Below, in pieces: positions 50,138-58,749 of a DNA stretch of 64,000 bases; position 1 is the first letter of the stretch, and the number at the start of each line of letters is the position of its first letter. The stretch is from Nocardioides sp. Soil797. GTDB taxonomy: Bacteria; Actinomycetota; Actinomycetes; Propionibacteriales; Nocardioidaceae. The stretch covers positions 62,001-126,000 of the forward strand of contig LMSR01000018.1 of NCBI GenBank assembly GCA_001429555.1, written 5' to 3'. The notes below the pieces were generated by a model, which was not told where the DNA came from, ran no database searches, and saw only the letters and a list, made by a program, of their open reading frames with translations. A program made the translations under genes and the position numbers.

Positions 50138-50518
50138 TCAGAGTGCGGTGACGTAGACCCAGCGACCGGCACGGCGCTCGAAGGTGCTGCGCTCGTGCAG
50201 CACCTCGGCACCGGCCGGCGAGGTGAAGTGGGCGCGGAACTCCACGACACCTTCGGTGTCATCGGGGCCGCCGTCGAGGACGTCGACGATCTCCAGCGCC
50301 GTCCACGTGGTGCCGGACTGCGGCTTCGGGTCATCGGGGCGGGTGCGTGGGTGCCAGGTGCGGAACACATAGTCGAGGTCGCCCACCGCGTAGGCGGCGT
50401 ACCGCGACCGCATCAGCTCCGGGGCGGTGGCGGCCTGCTCGGCGCCGCGATGGAAGCGGCCGCAGCACGCGTCGTACGTCGACCCGGAACCGCACGGGCA
50501 TTCCTTCACCTCGAACAT
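50138..50518 (-). CDS. YchJ-family protein with SEC-C motif
   Basis: 126 residues, ATG at 50518. The N terminus has the zinc-binding SEC-C motif (ECPCGSGSTYDACCGRFH); the rest is the NTF2-like YchJ domain (ATAPELMRSRYAAYAVGDLDY cut at the core: LMRSRYAAYAVGDLDYV, TWHPRTRP, VVEFRAHF). Function unknown; SEC-C domains often mediate binding to SecB or other proteins. It shares a bidirectional promoter with the VOC gene at 50536. Confidence 0.9.
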   Translation of the reverse strand: MFEVKECPCGSGSTYDACCGRFHRGAEQAATAPELMRSRYAAYAVGDLDYVFRTWHPRTRPDDPKPQSGTTWTALEIVDVLDGGPDDTEGVVEFRAHFTSPAGAEVLHERSTFERRAGRWVYVTAL

Positions 50519-50523
50519 CTCCG

Positions 50524-50530
50524 TACCGTA
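50524..50530. promoter_or_regulatory. Symmetric -10 serving two divergent leaderless genes
   Basis: TACCGTA contains TACCGT on the plus strand (6 nt before ATG 50536) and TACGGT on the minus strand (6 nt before ATG 50518). The two start codons are 18 bp apart, back to back, with no room for separate promoters. Confidence 0.5.
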
Positions 50531-50535
50531 GCGGG

Positions 50536-51282
50536 ATGACCACTCCGTTCTGGATCTCGGCCTTCATCGACCTGCCGACCACCAGCTTCACACCGGCCGT
50601 GAGCTTCTGGCGAGAGGTGACCGGCTGTGCGCTGTCGCCGCTCCGTGGCGACGATCGGCAGTTCGGCACGTTGCTGCCGCCGGACGGTGACGACTACCTG
50701 CGGGTGCAGCAGATCCGCGACGGTGCGCCCGGCATCCACCTCGACCTGCACGTCACGGATCCGCGCGCTTCTGCCGCCCGGGCACTGGCGCTCGGCGCGG
50801 AGGAAGTTGCGGACCGTGGTCACCTGGTGATGCGCTCTCCCGGCGGCTTCGTGTTCTGCCTCGTCACTCACGCCGCCCACAGGCGACCGAAACCTGCGAC
50901 GTGGCCCGACGGCACGACCAGCCAGGTCGACCAGGTCTGCCTCGACATCCCGTCGGGGAGCTATGAAGCGGAGTGCGCGTTCTGGGAGGCAGTCACCGGC
51001 TGGGAGCTGCTCGGGCCGCCGACGGGCTCCGAGTTCGCCTCACTGCGCCGTCCCGCCGACATCCCGCTGCGGCTGCTCCTGCAGCGACTCGGCGAGGAGT
51101 CGGGACCTGTGCGCGGCCATCTCGACCTGGCTGCTGATGACCGGCCCGCTGAGGTGATGCGCCATGCTGCGCTCGGTGCGGTACTCCTGCACGAGTTCCC
51201 CGAGTGGACGGTGCTGCGTGACCCGGCTGGCTCGGCGTACTGCATCACGGATCGCAGGCCGGTCACGGATGGCCCCGGATGA
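50536..51282 (+). CDS. Double VOC-domain protein
   Basis: 248 residues with two tandem VOC domains: about 1-115 (FWISAFIDLPTTSFTPAVSF, IHLDLHVTDP, HLVMRSPGGFVFCLV) and about 130-240 (SQVDQVCLDIP, VRGHLDLAADD, WTVLRDPAGSAYCIT). Similar two-domain proteins are annotated as glyoxalase-like; the substrate is unknown. ATG at 50536 follows directly from the shared symmetric -10. Confidence 0.85.
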   Translation: MTTPFWISAFIDLPTTSFTPAVSFWREVTGCALSPLRGDDRQFGTLLPPDGDDYLRVQQIRDGAPGIHLDLHVTDPRASAARALALGAEEVADRGHLVMRSPGGFVFCLVTHAAHRRPKPATWPDGTTSQVDQVCLDIPSGSYEAECAFWEAVTGWELLGPPTGSEFASLRRPADIPLRLLLQRLGEESGPVRGHLDLAADDRPAEVMRHAALGAVLLHEFPEWTVLRDPAGSAYCITDRRPVTDGPG

Positions 51283-51351
51283 CGACTCGTTCTTCGTGTG
51301 CTCGGCGGTCAGGCAGCTGACAAACCTGTCGACCGGCTGCAACCACGTCGC

Positions 51352-51357
51352 TACGGT
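51352..51357 (+). promoter_or_regulatory. -10 box of the dinB-type gene (leaderless)
   Basis: TACGGT ends 6 nt before ATG 51364. Confidence 0.5.
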
Positions 51358-51363
51358 GAGCGC

Positions 51364-51897
51364 ATGACCGAGACGAACCGAACGGATCCGCCGCTCGCCG
51401 GCGGCGAGGCGGAGACCCTGAGGGCATACCTCGACTACCACCGCGACACGCTGCGACTGAAGACCGAAGGGCTGAGCCAGGAGCAGCTCAGTGCCACCCT
51501 CGCGCCATCGACGATGACGCTCGGCGGCATGCTCAAGCACCTGGCGCTGGTCGAGGACGACTGGTTCTCCGTGGTCTTCAGCGGCAACGACGAGGCCGAG
51601 TGCTGGCGTGACGTCGACTGGGACGCGGACCGAGACTGGGACTGGCACAGCGCCGTCGACGACACTCCGGAAGAGCTGCGTGCGCTCTTCGACGGCGCTG
51701 TCGCGGCCAGCGACGCCATCCTCGACCGGGTGCTCGCTGACACGGGTCTGGAGACCCTGTCGGTCAGGCGAGGCAGGCGCACCGACGAGCAGTTCAGCCT
51801 GCGCTGGATCATGGTGCACCTGATCGAGGAGTACGCCCGCCACAACGGCCACGCGGACCTGATCCGGGAGTCGATCGACGGGGTCACCGGCGAGTGA
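51364..51897 (+). CDS. DinB-family (DUF664) protein
   Basis: 177 residues. The helical DinB/YfiT-like bundle is visible: MTLGGMLKHLALVEDDW (first His ligand region), then FSLRWIMVHLIEEYARHNGHADLIRE with the second and third His. Members bind a metal with three His and often act as thiol-dependent S-transferases (mycothiol or bacillithiol); the mycothiol role is likely in an actinomycete but inferred. Coupled to the next gene by a GTGA overlap. Confidence 0.88.
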   Translation: MTETNRTDPPLAGGEAETLRAYLDYHRDTLRLKTEGLSQEQLSATLAPSTMTLGGMLKHLALVEDDWFSVVFSGNDEAECWRDVDWDADRDWDWHSAVDDTPEELRALFDGAVAASDAILDRVLADTGLETLSVRRGRRTDEQFSLRWIMVHLIEEYARHNGHADLIRESIDGVTGE

Positions 51898-52379
51898 TCC
51901 GCGAAGCCACGCGCGACGACTGGGCAGAGATCTGGCCCACCTTCGACGCGATCGTGCAGGACGGCGAGACCTACTGCTATCCCACCGACCTGACCTCCGA
52001 GTCGGCTGCGGCGCTCTGGCTCGAGAGGCCGCCGGGGCGCACGGTCGTGTTCGAGGAGGACGGCCTCATCCTCGGCACCGCCAAGATGGGCCCCAACAGG
52101 CCGTCGTACGGCGCCCACATCGGCACCGGCAGCTTCATGGTCGGTGATGCGGCACGTGGTCACGGCGTCGGGCGCCAACTGGGTGAGCACGTGATCACCT
52201 GGCACCGCGAGCAGGGCTTCCGTGGCATCCAGTTCAACGCGGTGGTGGAGAGCAACACGGCGGCGGTGAACCTGTGGAGCGACCTCGGGTTCGAGATCAT
52301 CGGCACCGTGCCGGGTGCCTTCCGGTCCAGGACCCAGGGCTACGTCGGCCTGCACGTGATGTTCCTCGACCTCACCTGA
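51894..52379 (+). CDS. GNAT-family N-acetyltransferase
   Basis: 161 residues, GTG overlapping the DinB stop. GNAT fold with acetyl-CoA motif A FMVGDAARGHGVGRQLGEHV (R/Q-x-x-G-x-G/A form: RGHGVG) and the C-terminal NTAAVNLWSDLGFEIIGTVP. The sequence FNAVVESNTAAVNLW is typical of the phosphinothricin- or aminoglycoside-like group of small GNATs. Substrate unknown. Ends convergent with, and 8 bp into, the next minus-strand GNAT. Confidence 0.88.
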   Translation: MIREATRDDWAEIWPTFDAIVQDGETYCYPTDLTSESAAALWLERPPGRTVVFEEDGLILGTAKMGPNRPSYGAHIGTGSFMVGDAARGHGVGRQLGEHVITWHREQGFRGIQFNAVVESNTAAVNLWSDLGFEIIGTVPGAFRSRTQGYVGLHVMFLDLT

Positions 52380-52914
52380 GCTGCATCAGGACCATCGGTG
52401 GTGCATCGTCCGGCAGCCAGCCCGGCCGCAGCTCGCCGATGGGCTGCCAGCCCAGGTGCCGATAGACCTCGATCACGGGACCCCGGAGGACGTCGAGCAC
52501 AGGCAGGCGACCGCGGGCACGGGCCCAGTCCACAGCCGTGGCGATCAGTCGGCCACCCACGCCGGTGCCCTTGACCGACGGATCGACGAACAGCACGGCG
52601 ACCAACGCCAACTCCTCAGCGCCGCTGCGACCGGTGGCCTCGACGAACGCCGTACCCTCCTCGCCGGTCGGCGGCCCGACCGCGACGTGCCCGACCACGA
52701 CCCCGTCGACCTCGGCGACCCAGCTCCGGTCCTGGTCGCGCCGGGCGACGAAGTCACGCACGGGGAACGGCAACGGCCAACGGTGCGGGTAACCCGAGGC
52801 CGGCTGCTGCCGGGCCAGGACGTCGGAGAGAGCCGCAAGGTCGGTCTCGACCCGCGGGCGCACGGTGATCACCGGGGTCACGCTAGCGGTCACCCCTTGG
52901 TTCGGGACGGGCAC
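52372..52914 (-). CDS. GNAT-family N-acetyltransferase
   Basis: 180 residues. GTG at 52914 is supported by GAGGAGGT 7 nt upstream. Acetyl-CoA motif A is VDPSVKGTGVGGRLIATAVD; a C-terminal EVYRHLGWQPIGE is typical. Substrate unknown. It overlaps the preceding plus-strand GNAT by 8 bp at its 3' end and is divergent from the AAA+ gene (56-65 bp apart). The two neighbouring GNATs are not close copies. Confidence 0.88.
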   Translation of the reverse strand: MPVPNQGVTASVTPVITVRPRVETDLAALSDVLARQQPASGYPHRWPLPFPVRDFVARRDQDRSWVAEVDGVVVGHVAVGPPTGEEGTAFVEATGRSGAEELALVAVLFVDPSVKGTGVGGRLIATAVDWARARGRLPVLDVLRGPVIEVYRHLGWQPIGELRPGWLPDDAPPMVLMQLR

Positions 52915-52966
52915 TGCGCAACCTCCTCAACCAGCGAGACAACGCGAGGGGACTTGCCGTCGGGTC

Positions 52967-52972
52967 TAGCGT
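52967..52972 (+). promoter_or_regulatory. -10 box of the AAA+ gene (leaderless)
   Basis: TAGCGT ends 7 nt before GTG 52980 and decides that start over GTG 52971, which lies inside the box. Confidence 0.5.
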
Positions 52973-52979
52973 GGAGAGC

Positions 52980-54368
52980 GTGACCAACGCACCTGACATC
53001 ACCACGCTCGGCGCCCTGCGCGCCTCCGGACACGAGTGCAAGGAACTGCGCCAGGAGATCCGCGACAACCTGCTCGCTGCCCTTGCGGAGGGCCGCGATC
53101 CGTGGCCCGGCCTGCATGGCTTCGAGACCACGGTGATCCCGCAGCTCGAACGCGCGCTGATCGCCGGCCACGACGTCGTTCTGCTCGGCGAGCGTGGCCA
53201 GGGCAAGACCCGAATCCTGCGCACCATGGTCGGTCTGCTCGATGAATGGACTCCCGTCATCGACGGCTCCGAGCTCGGCGAGCACCCCTTCGACCCGATC
53301 ACCCACGCCTCCCAGCGCCGCGTGGCCGAGCTCGGCGACGACCTGCCCGTGGCGTGGCGACACCGTGACGAGCGGTACGCCGAGAAGTTGGCCACCCCGG
53401 ACACCTCCGTGGCCGACCTGATCGGTGACGTCGACCCGATGAAGGTGGCTGAAGGGCGATCGCTCGGTGACCCGGAGACCATCCACTTCGGCCTGATCCC
53501 GCGCAGCCACAGGGGAATCGTGGCCATCAACGAGTTGCCCGACCTGGCTGAGCGGATCCAGGTGGCGATGCTGAACGTGATGGAGGAGCGCGACATCCAG
53601 ATCCGCGGCTACGTGCTGCGCCTGCCCCTCGACGTCCTCGTGGTGGCCTCCGCCAACCCGGAGGACTACACCAACCGAGGTCGCATCATCACTCCGCTCA
53701 AGGACCGTTTCGGCGCCGAGATTCGCACCCACTACCCGGCCGCCCTCGAGGCCGAGGTCGCGGTGATCCGGCAGGAGGCGCACCTGACTGCCGACGTGCC
53801 TGATCACCTGATCGAGATCCTGGCCCGCTTCACCCGGGCGCTGCGCGAGTCCAACGCCGTCGACCAGCGATCCGGGGTGAGTGCTCGCTTCGCGATCGCC
53901 GGGGCCGAGACCATCGCCGCGGCGGCCCTGCACCGTGCGACCGTGCGCGGCGAGGACGACGCGGTGGCCCGGGTCGTCGACCTCGAGACCGCCGTCGACG
54001 TGCTCGGCGGCAAGATCGAGTTCGAGACCGGCGAAGAGGGCCGCGAGCGGGAGATCCTCGAGCACCTGTTGCGTACGTCGGTCGCCGAGACCGTGCGCAC
54101 GCGTTTCCGCGGCATCGACTTCGCCGTCCTGATCAACGCGATCGAGCAGGGTGAGCCGATCGCCACCGGTGAGCAGGTCACCGCGGGCGAGTTGCTCGAC
54201 GCACTGCCCCCACTGGGTGAGTCGGAGTTCTACGACACCGTGGCCGAGCGCTTCGGCGCCAGCAACGATGGCGAGCGGGCCAGCGCCTTCGAGCTGGCTC
54301 TCGAGGGGCTCTTCCTGGCCCGCAAGATCAGCAAGGAAGACGTCGACGGAGAGACTGTCTATGGCTAG
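52980..54368 (+). CDS. AAA+ ATPase of the Mg-chelatase (ChlI/MoxR) type
   Basis: 462 residues from GTG 52980 (start decided by the -10 at 52967). Walker A LLGERGQGKTR (about residues 69-79), Walker B GIVAINELPDL (about 178-188), then ASANPEDYTNRGRIITPL, the sensor I region with DRF, and a helical lid. The second half (330-462) is an acidic helical extension. It is followed with 8-bp overlap by a VWA protein, the ATPase/VWA pairing of Mg-chelatase (BchI/BchD) and MoxR systems. No pigment genes are near, so a chaperone or metal-insertion role is more likely. Confidence 0.88.
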   Translation: MTNAPDITTLGALRASGHECKELRQEIRDNLLAALAEGRDPWPGLHGFETTVIPQLERALIAGHDVVLLGERGQGKTRILRTMVGLLDEWTPVIDGSELGEHPFDPITHASQRRVAELGDDLPVAWRHRDERYAEKLATPDTSVADLIGDVDPMKVAEGRSLGDPETIHFGLIPRSHRGIVAINELPDLAERIQVAMLNVMEERDIQIRGYVLRLPLDVLVVASANPEDYTNRGRIITPLKDRFGAEIRTHYPAALEAEVAVIRQEAHLTADVPDHLIEILARFTRALRESNAVDQRSGVSARFAIAGAETIAAAALHRATVRGEDDAVARVVDLETAVDVLGGKIEFETGEEGREREILEHLLRTSVAETVRTRFRGIDFAVLINAIEQGEPIATGEQVTAGELLDALPPLGESEFYDTVAERFGASNDGERASAFELALEGLFLARKISKEDVDGETVYG

Positions 54369-56454
54369 GTCGCGCGACGCCCACCGCGCCCGCTACGGCA
54401 AGTACGCCGGCGGGCCGGACCCACTCGCCCCACCGGTCGACCTGTCCGAGGCCCTCGAGGCCATCGGCGAGGACGTGATGGCCGGCTACTCGCCGGAGCG
54501 AGCCATGCGTGAGTTCCTGCGGCGCGGCGGCCGCGACCAACCCGGTCTCGACGACCTGGCCCGCCGGGTCCAGGAGAAGCGGCGCGAACTGCTGCAGAAG
54601 CACAACCTCGACGGCACCATGGCCGAGGTCAAGGAGCTGCTCGACAAGGCGGTGCTCGAGGAACGCAAACAGCTGGCCCGCGACGTCTCGATGGACGACG
54701 ACGACCGCGCGTTCCGGGAGATGCAGCTGGAGAACCTGCCCGCCTCGACGGCGGCCGCGGTGAGCGAGCTGTCGTCGTACGACTGGTGCTCGCAGGAGGC
54801 CCGTGAGGACTACGAGAAGATCAAGGACCTCCTCGGCCGGGAGCTGCTCGACCAGCGCTTTGCCGGGATGAAGCAGGCCATGGAGGGCGCCACCGACGAG
54901 GACCGCGCCGCGATCAACGAGATGCTCGACGACCTCAACGGGCTGCTCGAGAAGCACGCACAGGGGGTGGACACCCCGCAGGACTTCGACGAGTTCATGG
55001 CCAGGCACGGGAACTTCTTTCCGGAGAACCCGAGGGACATCGACGAGCTGCTCGACGCCCTGGCCGCCCGTTCGGCAGCCGCGCAACGCATGCTCAACTC
55101 GATGACGCCCGAGCAGCGCGAAGAGCTCATGCAGCTGTCGGCGCAGGCATTCGGGTCGCCCCAGCTCTCCGAGCAGCTGGCACGTCTCGACGCCAACCTC
55201 CAGGCTGCCCGCCCGGGAGAGGACTGGGGCGGCTCCGAGCAGTTCGAGGGCGAGCAGGGAATGGGGCTCGGTGACGGCACCGGAGCCCTGCAGGACCTCG
55301 CCGACCTCGATGCGCTGGCCGACCAGCTGGCCCAGTCCTACGCCGGTGCGCGCATGGACGACATCGACCTGGAGACACTGGCCCGACAGCTGGGCGACGA
55401 TGCCGCTGTCGATGCCCGCACCCTGTCGGAGCTGGAGAAGTCACTGCGGGAGACCGGCTACCTGAAGAAGGACTCGACCGGCCAGTTCAGGCTCTCGCCG
55501 AAGGCGATGCGTCAGCTCGGAAAGGCCTTGCTCAAGGACGTCGCCACCCGACTCTCCGGACGCCAGGGAGCCCGCGACCTCCGTCATGCCGGGGCAGCCG
55601 GCGAGCGCAGCGGGGCAACTCGCGAGTGGGCCTTCGGCGACACCGAGCCGTGGGACATCCCGCGCACGGTGCTCAACGCCGTACGCCGCACTGCGTCGTC
55701 GACGGTTGAGGAGGTTGCGCAGCAGCCGTCGCGAAACCTGGGCCCCGGCAACCACGGCGCCGAAACACCACGGCCGCCCCTGCGCATCGACATCCGTGAC
55801 GTCGAGGTGACCGAGACCGAGGCCCGCACCCAGGCCTGCGTGGCGCTGCTGGTCGACACGTCGTTCTCGATGGCGATGGACGGGCGCTGGGTGCCGATGA
55901 AGCGGACCGCCCTGGCCCTGCACACGCTGATCAAGAGCCGGTTCCGTGGCGATCACCTGCAACTGATCGGCTTCGGCCGTCATGCGGAGGTGATGGAGAT
56001 CGAGGAGCTCACCGCACTCGACGCGTTCTGGCAGAAGGGCACCAACCTGCACCACGCGTTGTTGCTGGCCAACCGGCACTTCCGCAAGCACCCCAACGCC
56101 CAGCCCGTGCTGCTGATCGTCACTGACGGTGAACCGACCTCCCACCTCGAGCCCAACGGTGAGGTCTACTTCGACTATCCGCCGCACCCGTTGACGATTG
56201 CCTACTCGGTGCGCGAGCTCGACAACGCTGGTCGGCTCGGCGCCCAGACCACGTTCTTCAGGCTGGGGGAGGACCCCGGTCTGGCCCGTTTCATCGAGTC
56301 GATGGCCAAGCGCGTCGACGGCCGGGTGGTGGCCCCGGAGCTCGACGACCTCGGTGCCGCGGTGGTCGGCTCCTACCTCGGCTCGCGCGGGCCGAGAGGT
56401 CGCTCCGGTGGATCGTCCGGCTGGGGTGGTCGCGGCTTCTGGGTCGACGACTGA
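54361..56454 (+). CDS. VWA-domain protein, partner of the AAA+ ATPase
   Basis: 697 residues, ATG 54361 overlapping the AAA+ stop. The first 430 residues are helical and acidic (many LDELL, DEDRAAIN, MTPEQREELMQLS), the last 200 a VWA domain with an intact MIDAS: DTSFS (about residues 497-501), KGTNLHHAL (Thr) and VTDGEPTSH (Asp). MIDAS binds Mg2+ and a protein ligand. Same transcript as the AAA+ protein; together they probably form one remodelling complex. The substrate is unknown. Its stop overlaps the next gene (TGATG). Confidence 0.88.
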   Translation: MARSRDAHRARYGKYAGGPDPLAPPVDLSEALEAIGEDVMAGYSPERAMREFLRRGGRDQPGLDDLARRVQEKRRELLQKHNLDGTMAEVKELLDKAVLEERKQLARDVSMDDDDRAFREMQLENLPASTAAAVSELSSYDWCSQEAREDYEKIKDLLGRELLDQRFAGMKQAMEGATDEDRAAINEMLDDLNGLLEKHAQGVDTPQDFDEFMARHGNFFPENPRDIDELLDALAARSAAAQRMLNSMTPEQREELMQLSAQAFGSPQLSEQLARLDANLQAARPGEDWGGSEQFEGEQGMGLGDGTGALQDLADLDALADQLAQSYAGARMDDIDLETLARQLGDDAAVDARTLSELEKSLRETGYLKKDSTGQFRLSPKAMRQLGKALLKDVATRLSGRQGARDLRHAGAAGERSGATREWAFGDTEPWDIPRTVLNAVRRTASSTVEEVAQQPSRNLGPGNHGAETPRPPLRIDIRDVEVTETEARTQACVALLVDTSFSMAMDGRWVPMKRTALALHTLIKSRFRGDHLQLIGFGRHAEVMEIEELTALDAFWQKGTNLHHALLLANRHFRKHPNAQPVLLIVTDGEPTSHLEPNGEVYFDYPPHPLTIAYSVRELDNAGRLGAQTTFFRLGEDPGLARFIESMAKRVDGRVVAPELDDLGAAVVGSYLGSRGPRGRSGGSSGWGGRGFWVDD

Positions 56455-57203
56455 TGCCGATCTGGTTGCAGGCCGGCCTCTGGGGACTCCTGGCCGGTGG
56501 CGCGCTGGTGCTCGGCGCGCTGGTGGCCTGGTTCGTCAAGGTGCCACGACCCGTCGTGGCCGGGGTGATGGCGTTCGGTGCGGGCGTGCTCATCTCGGCG
56601 TTGTCCTTCGACCTGATGGACGACGCCGAGGAGATCGGCGGGCTCCTGCCCACGGCCGGTGGATTCCTGGGCGGTGCGCTGGTCTACGTCGCGGCCAACA
56701 TCTACCTGGCGGGCAAGGGTGCCCGCCACCGCAAGCGTTCGGGCGAGCAGCAACCCTCGGAGGAGGAGCAGGTCGGAAGCGGTACGGCGATCGCGGTCGG
56801 CGCCTTGCTCGACGGCGTACCGGAGTCGGTCGTGCTCGGGCTCTCGCTTCTCGGCGGTGGTGGGGTCGGGGTGCCGGTGCTGGCCGCGATCTTCATCTCG
56901 AACCTGCCCGAGGGGTTGTCCAGCTCGGCCGGGATGAAGGCCAACGGGCGCAGTGCCCGCTATGTGTTCGGAGTCTGGATCGGCATCGCCGTGGCGAGTG
57001 GCATCGCCGGCATGGTGGGCGTCCTGCTGCTCGACGGAGCCGCACCGGAGGCGATCGCCGCGATCACGGCCGTGGCGGCCGGCGCGATCCTGGCGATGGT
57101 GGCCGACACGATGATTCCCGAGGCGTTCGAACGCACCCACCTCTATGCCGGCCTGCTCGCGACGCTTGGCTTCATCACCGCCTTCACGATCAGCCGCGCC
57201 TGA
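56454..57203 (+). CDS. ZIP-like membrane protein with altered metal motifs
   Basis: 249 residues, ATG coupled to the VWA stop. Eight helices in the ZIP arrangement, with a cytosolic loop (about 88-108, GARHRKRSGEQQPSEEEQ). The usual metal-site motifs HNxPEG (TM4) and HExPHE (TM5) read LDGVPESVVLG and ISNLPEG here: the histidines are missing although Pro-Glu is kept. Either it transports another cation or is not a metal carrier. Other actinobacterial ZIP-like proteins show the same substitution, from memory. Confidence 0.8.
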   Translation: MPIWLQAGLWGLLAGGALVLGALVAWFVKVPRPVVAGVMAFGAGVLISALSFDLMDDAEEIGGLLPTAGGFLGGALVYVAANIYLAGKGARHRKRSGEQQPSEEEQVGSGTAIAVGALLDGVPESVVLGLSLLGGGGVGVPVLAAIFISNLPEGLSSSAGMKANGRSARYVFGVWIGIAVASGIAGMVGVLLLDGAAPEAIAAITAVAAGAILAMVADTMIPEAFERTHLYAGLLATLGFITAFTISRA

Positions 57204-57212
57204 GCCGCCGAG

Positions 57213-57240
57213 GCAGGCCTCCTCTGAGCCTCAGGCCTGC
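57213..57240 (+). terminator. Short inverted repeat after the ZIP-like gene
   Basis: GCAGGCCT / AGGCCTGC, 8-bp arms, 12-nt loop, between two convergent genes. No T tract. Confidence 0.35.
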
Positions 57241-57250
57241 TCGGTGCCTC

Positions 57251-57727
57251 TCAGGCCTGCTCGGACCCGCCGGCCTGTTCGGACCCGTCTGCCTGCTCGG
57301 ACCCGCCGGCCTCCTCGGACCCGCCGGCCTCGTCCGCCTGACGGGTGAGCTCCTCGCCCATCTTGTTGATCACGGCATGGAGTGCCTTGACCGGTCGGAT
57401 CATCACGGTGAACTCAGTGATCTTCCCGTCGTCGTCCCACGTGATCCGGTCGATGCCGGAGACGTCGAGACCGTCGACCACTGTGCGGAACTCGAGGATC
57501 GCCTCACGTTCGCGGGTCCACTCGTCGACGTACGAGATCTCCGGGCCGAGGATGTTGACCGCCCCGGTGAGATAGAGGTGGACCAGGTCGCGACCTTCCT
57601 GTGGGGTGTGGACGGCGGGGGACTGGAACACGGCGTCCTCCGCGATCATGTCGCGCAACCCGCTCGTGTCCTTCGACTCGACGAGTTCGTGCCAGCGGGC
57701 CAGGCCAAGTTCGGTGGGTGTGCTCAT
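57251..57727 (-). CDS. NTF2-like (SnoaL-type) protein with C-terminal hexapeptide repeats
   Basis: 158 residues, ATG 57727 with GGTGGAGG upstream. The NTF2-like fold is visible (LARWHELVESKDTSGLRDMI, AVFQSPAV, ILEFRTVVDG, ITEFTVMIRP). The last 28 residues are four copies of an Ala-Gly-Gly-Ser-Glu-Gln-type hexapeptide encoded by 18-bp tandem repeats (57254-57325), which is not part of the fold. Function unknown; such proteins bind small hydrophobic ligands or act as isomerases. Confidence 0.8.
   Translation of the reverse strand: MSTPTELGLARWHELVESKDTSGLRDMIAEDAVFQSPAVHTPQEGRDLVHLYLTGAVNILGPEISYVDEWTREREAILEFRTVVDGLDVSGIDRITWDDDGKITEFTVMIRPVKALHAVINKMGEELTRQADEAGGSEEAGGSEQADGSEQAGGSEQA
57254..57325. 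repeat. Four in-frame 18-bp tandem repeats at a gene's 3' end
   Basis: Units of GGCCTGCTCGGACCCGCC with up to three substitutions, encoding (Ala/Asp)-Gly-Ser-Glu-(Gln/Glu)-Ala on the minus strand. Unit length is a multiple of three, so copy-number change keeps the frame. Confidence 0.9.
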
Positions 57728-57767
57728 GCCTCCACCGTGCCAGAGAACGCAGCAGTCGGCGACTGTC

Positions 57768-57773
57768 TATCGT
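57768..57773 (+). promoter_or_regulatory. -10 box of the DUF1905 gene (leaderless)
   Basis: TATCGT ends 6 nt before ATG 57780. Confidence 0.5.
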
Positions 57774-57779
57774 GTCGGC

Positions 57780-58064
57780 ATGGAGATCGAGTTCGTCGGC
57801 CCGCTGGTCGAGTGGCGCGGCCCGGCGCCGTTCCACTTCGTGGTGCTCCCCGAGGAGGCGGCAGAGGTGGTCGACGAGGTGAAGGCCGCGGTGGCCTACT
57901 GGGGCGTGGTCCCGGTGGTGGCAACCATCGGTGAGACCGAGTTCACCACCTCGATGTACCCCCGGGAGGGAACCTGGTTCCTGCCGGTCAAGGACGCCGT
58001 ACGCCGGCCCGAACAGGTCACGCTCGGTGACGCCGTCGAGGTGCGGATCAGCATCGACGCCTGA
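57780..58064 (+). CDS. DUF1905 family protein
   Basis: 94 residues, ATG directly behind a -10 box. The DUF1905 pattern is clear: EFVGPLVEWRGPAPFHFVVLP, then GVVPVVATIGETEFTTSM, YPREGTWFLPVKDAVR and a C-terminal LGDAVEVRISID. A small beta-barrel-like domain, function unknown. Alone between the NTF2-like and YCII genes. Confidence 0.9.
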   Translation: MEIEFVGPLVEWRGPAPFHFVVLPEEAAEVVDEVKAAVAYWGVVPVVATIGETEFTTSMYPREGTWFLPVKDAVRRPEQVTLGDAVEVRISIDA

Positions 58065-58121
58065 GCACCGACGACGGTGGTGGAGGAGCGAGGCGCGAGC
58101 GTCTCGAGACCACCTGCGCGG

Positions 58122-58481
58122 TCACCCGGGCGGCCGCGGCTTGAACTTGCGCACCTCCTGCGGCCAGCCGCAGCCTTGGGCCACGCGACCACACCAGTAC
58201 CTGGCCTGCTCGTCGTCAGGGACGTCGATGATGGTCAGGCCACCGAGGAACTCGGTGGTCTCGACGTAGGGACCGTCGCTGATCACGAGCTCGCCGCTGG
58301 TGTCGTCGGCGGAGGTGATCGGGCCCTGGTCGCCTTCCTCGAGCCCGCCGGCGTATACGTAGACACCGGCTTCCTTCATCTCTGCCATCACCGCCAACGA
58401 AGGCTTCACGCGGGTGCCGTACCACTCCTCGGGGTGGTCACCGACCCATTGCTGGTTGAAGAAGATGAGGTATTCGGCCAT
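58122..58481 (-). CDS. YCII-related protein
   Basis: 119 residues, ATG 58481 after AGGAG. The YCII (DGPF-like) fold is recognisable from MAEYLIFFNQQW, MKEAGVYVYAGGL, DGPYVETTEFLGGLTIIDV and ARYWCGRVAQ, with the DGPY motif of the group. Such proteins are common in actinobacteria, often beside sigma factors of the ECF41 type; none is here. Function unknown. Confidence 0.88.
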   Translation of the reverse strand: MAEYLIFFNQQWVGDHPEEWYGTRVKPSLAVMAEMKEAGVYVYAGGLEEGDQGPITSADDTSGELVISDGPYVETTEFLGGLTIIDVPDDEQARYWCGRVAQGCGWPQEVRKFKPRPPG

Positions 58482-58630
58482 GACGGCTCCTGGATGTCGT
58501 TGGCGGGCCCGTTGCCCGCCCTCACCTCAGTGACGATCGACCAACAGGGGAATCGACACGATCATGCCGGAAATCTCGACGACCTCAGGAACGCTTCGCG
58601 ACGAATTCGACGAGCGTCAGAGGCGTCCGA

Positions 58631-58705
58631 TCGACATGCAGTTGGCACGATTCCAACGACCGGTCACGCTCAGCCGCGCGCCAGATGGTCGCAACTGCAT
58701 GTCGA
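58631..58705. repeat. 14-bp inverted repeat upstream of the YCII gene
   Basis: TCGACATGCAGTTG (58631-58644) and CAACTGCATGTCGA (58692-58705), perfect arms, 47-nt loop, lying 45 nt beyond the stop of the minus-strand gene at 58750. The rest of 58482-58749 shows no gene. Confidence 0.75.
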
Positions 58706-58749
58706 CCGGACCACCTGGCGCGGGGATGCACTCGACCACTGAGCTGATC

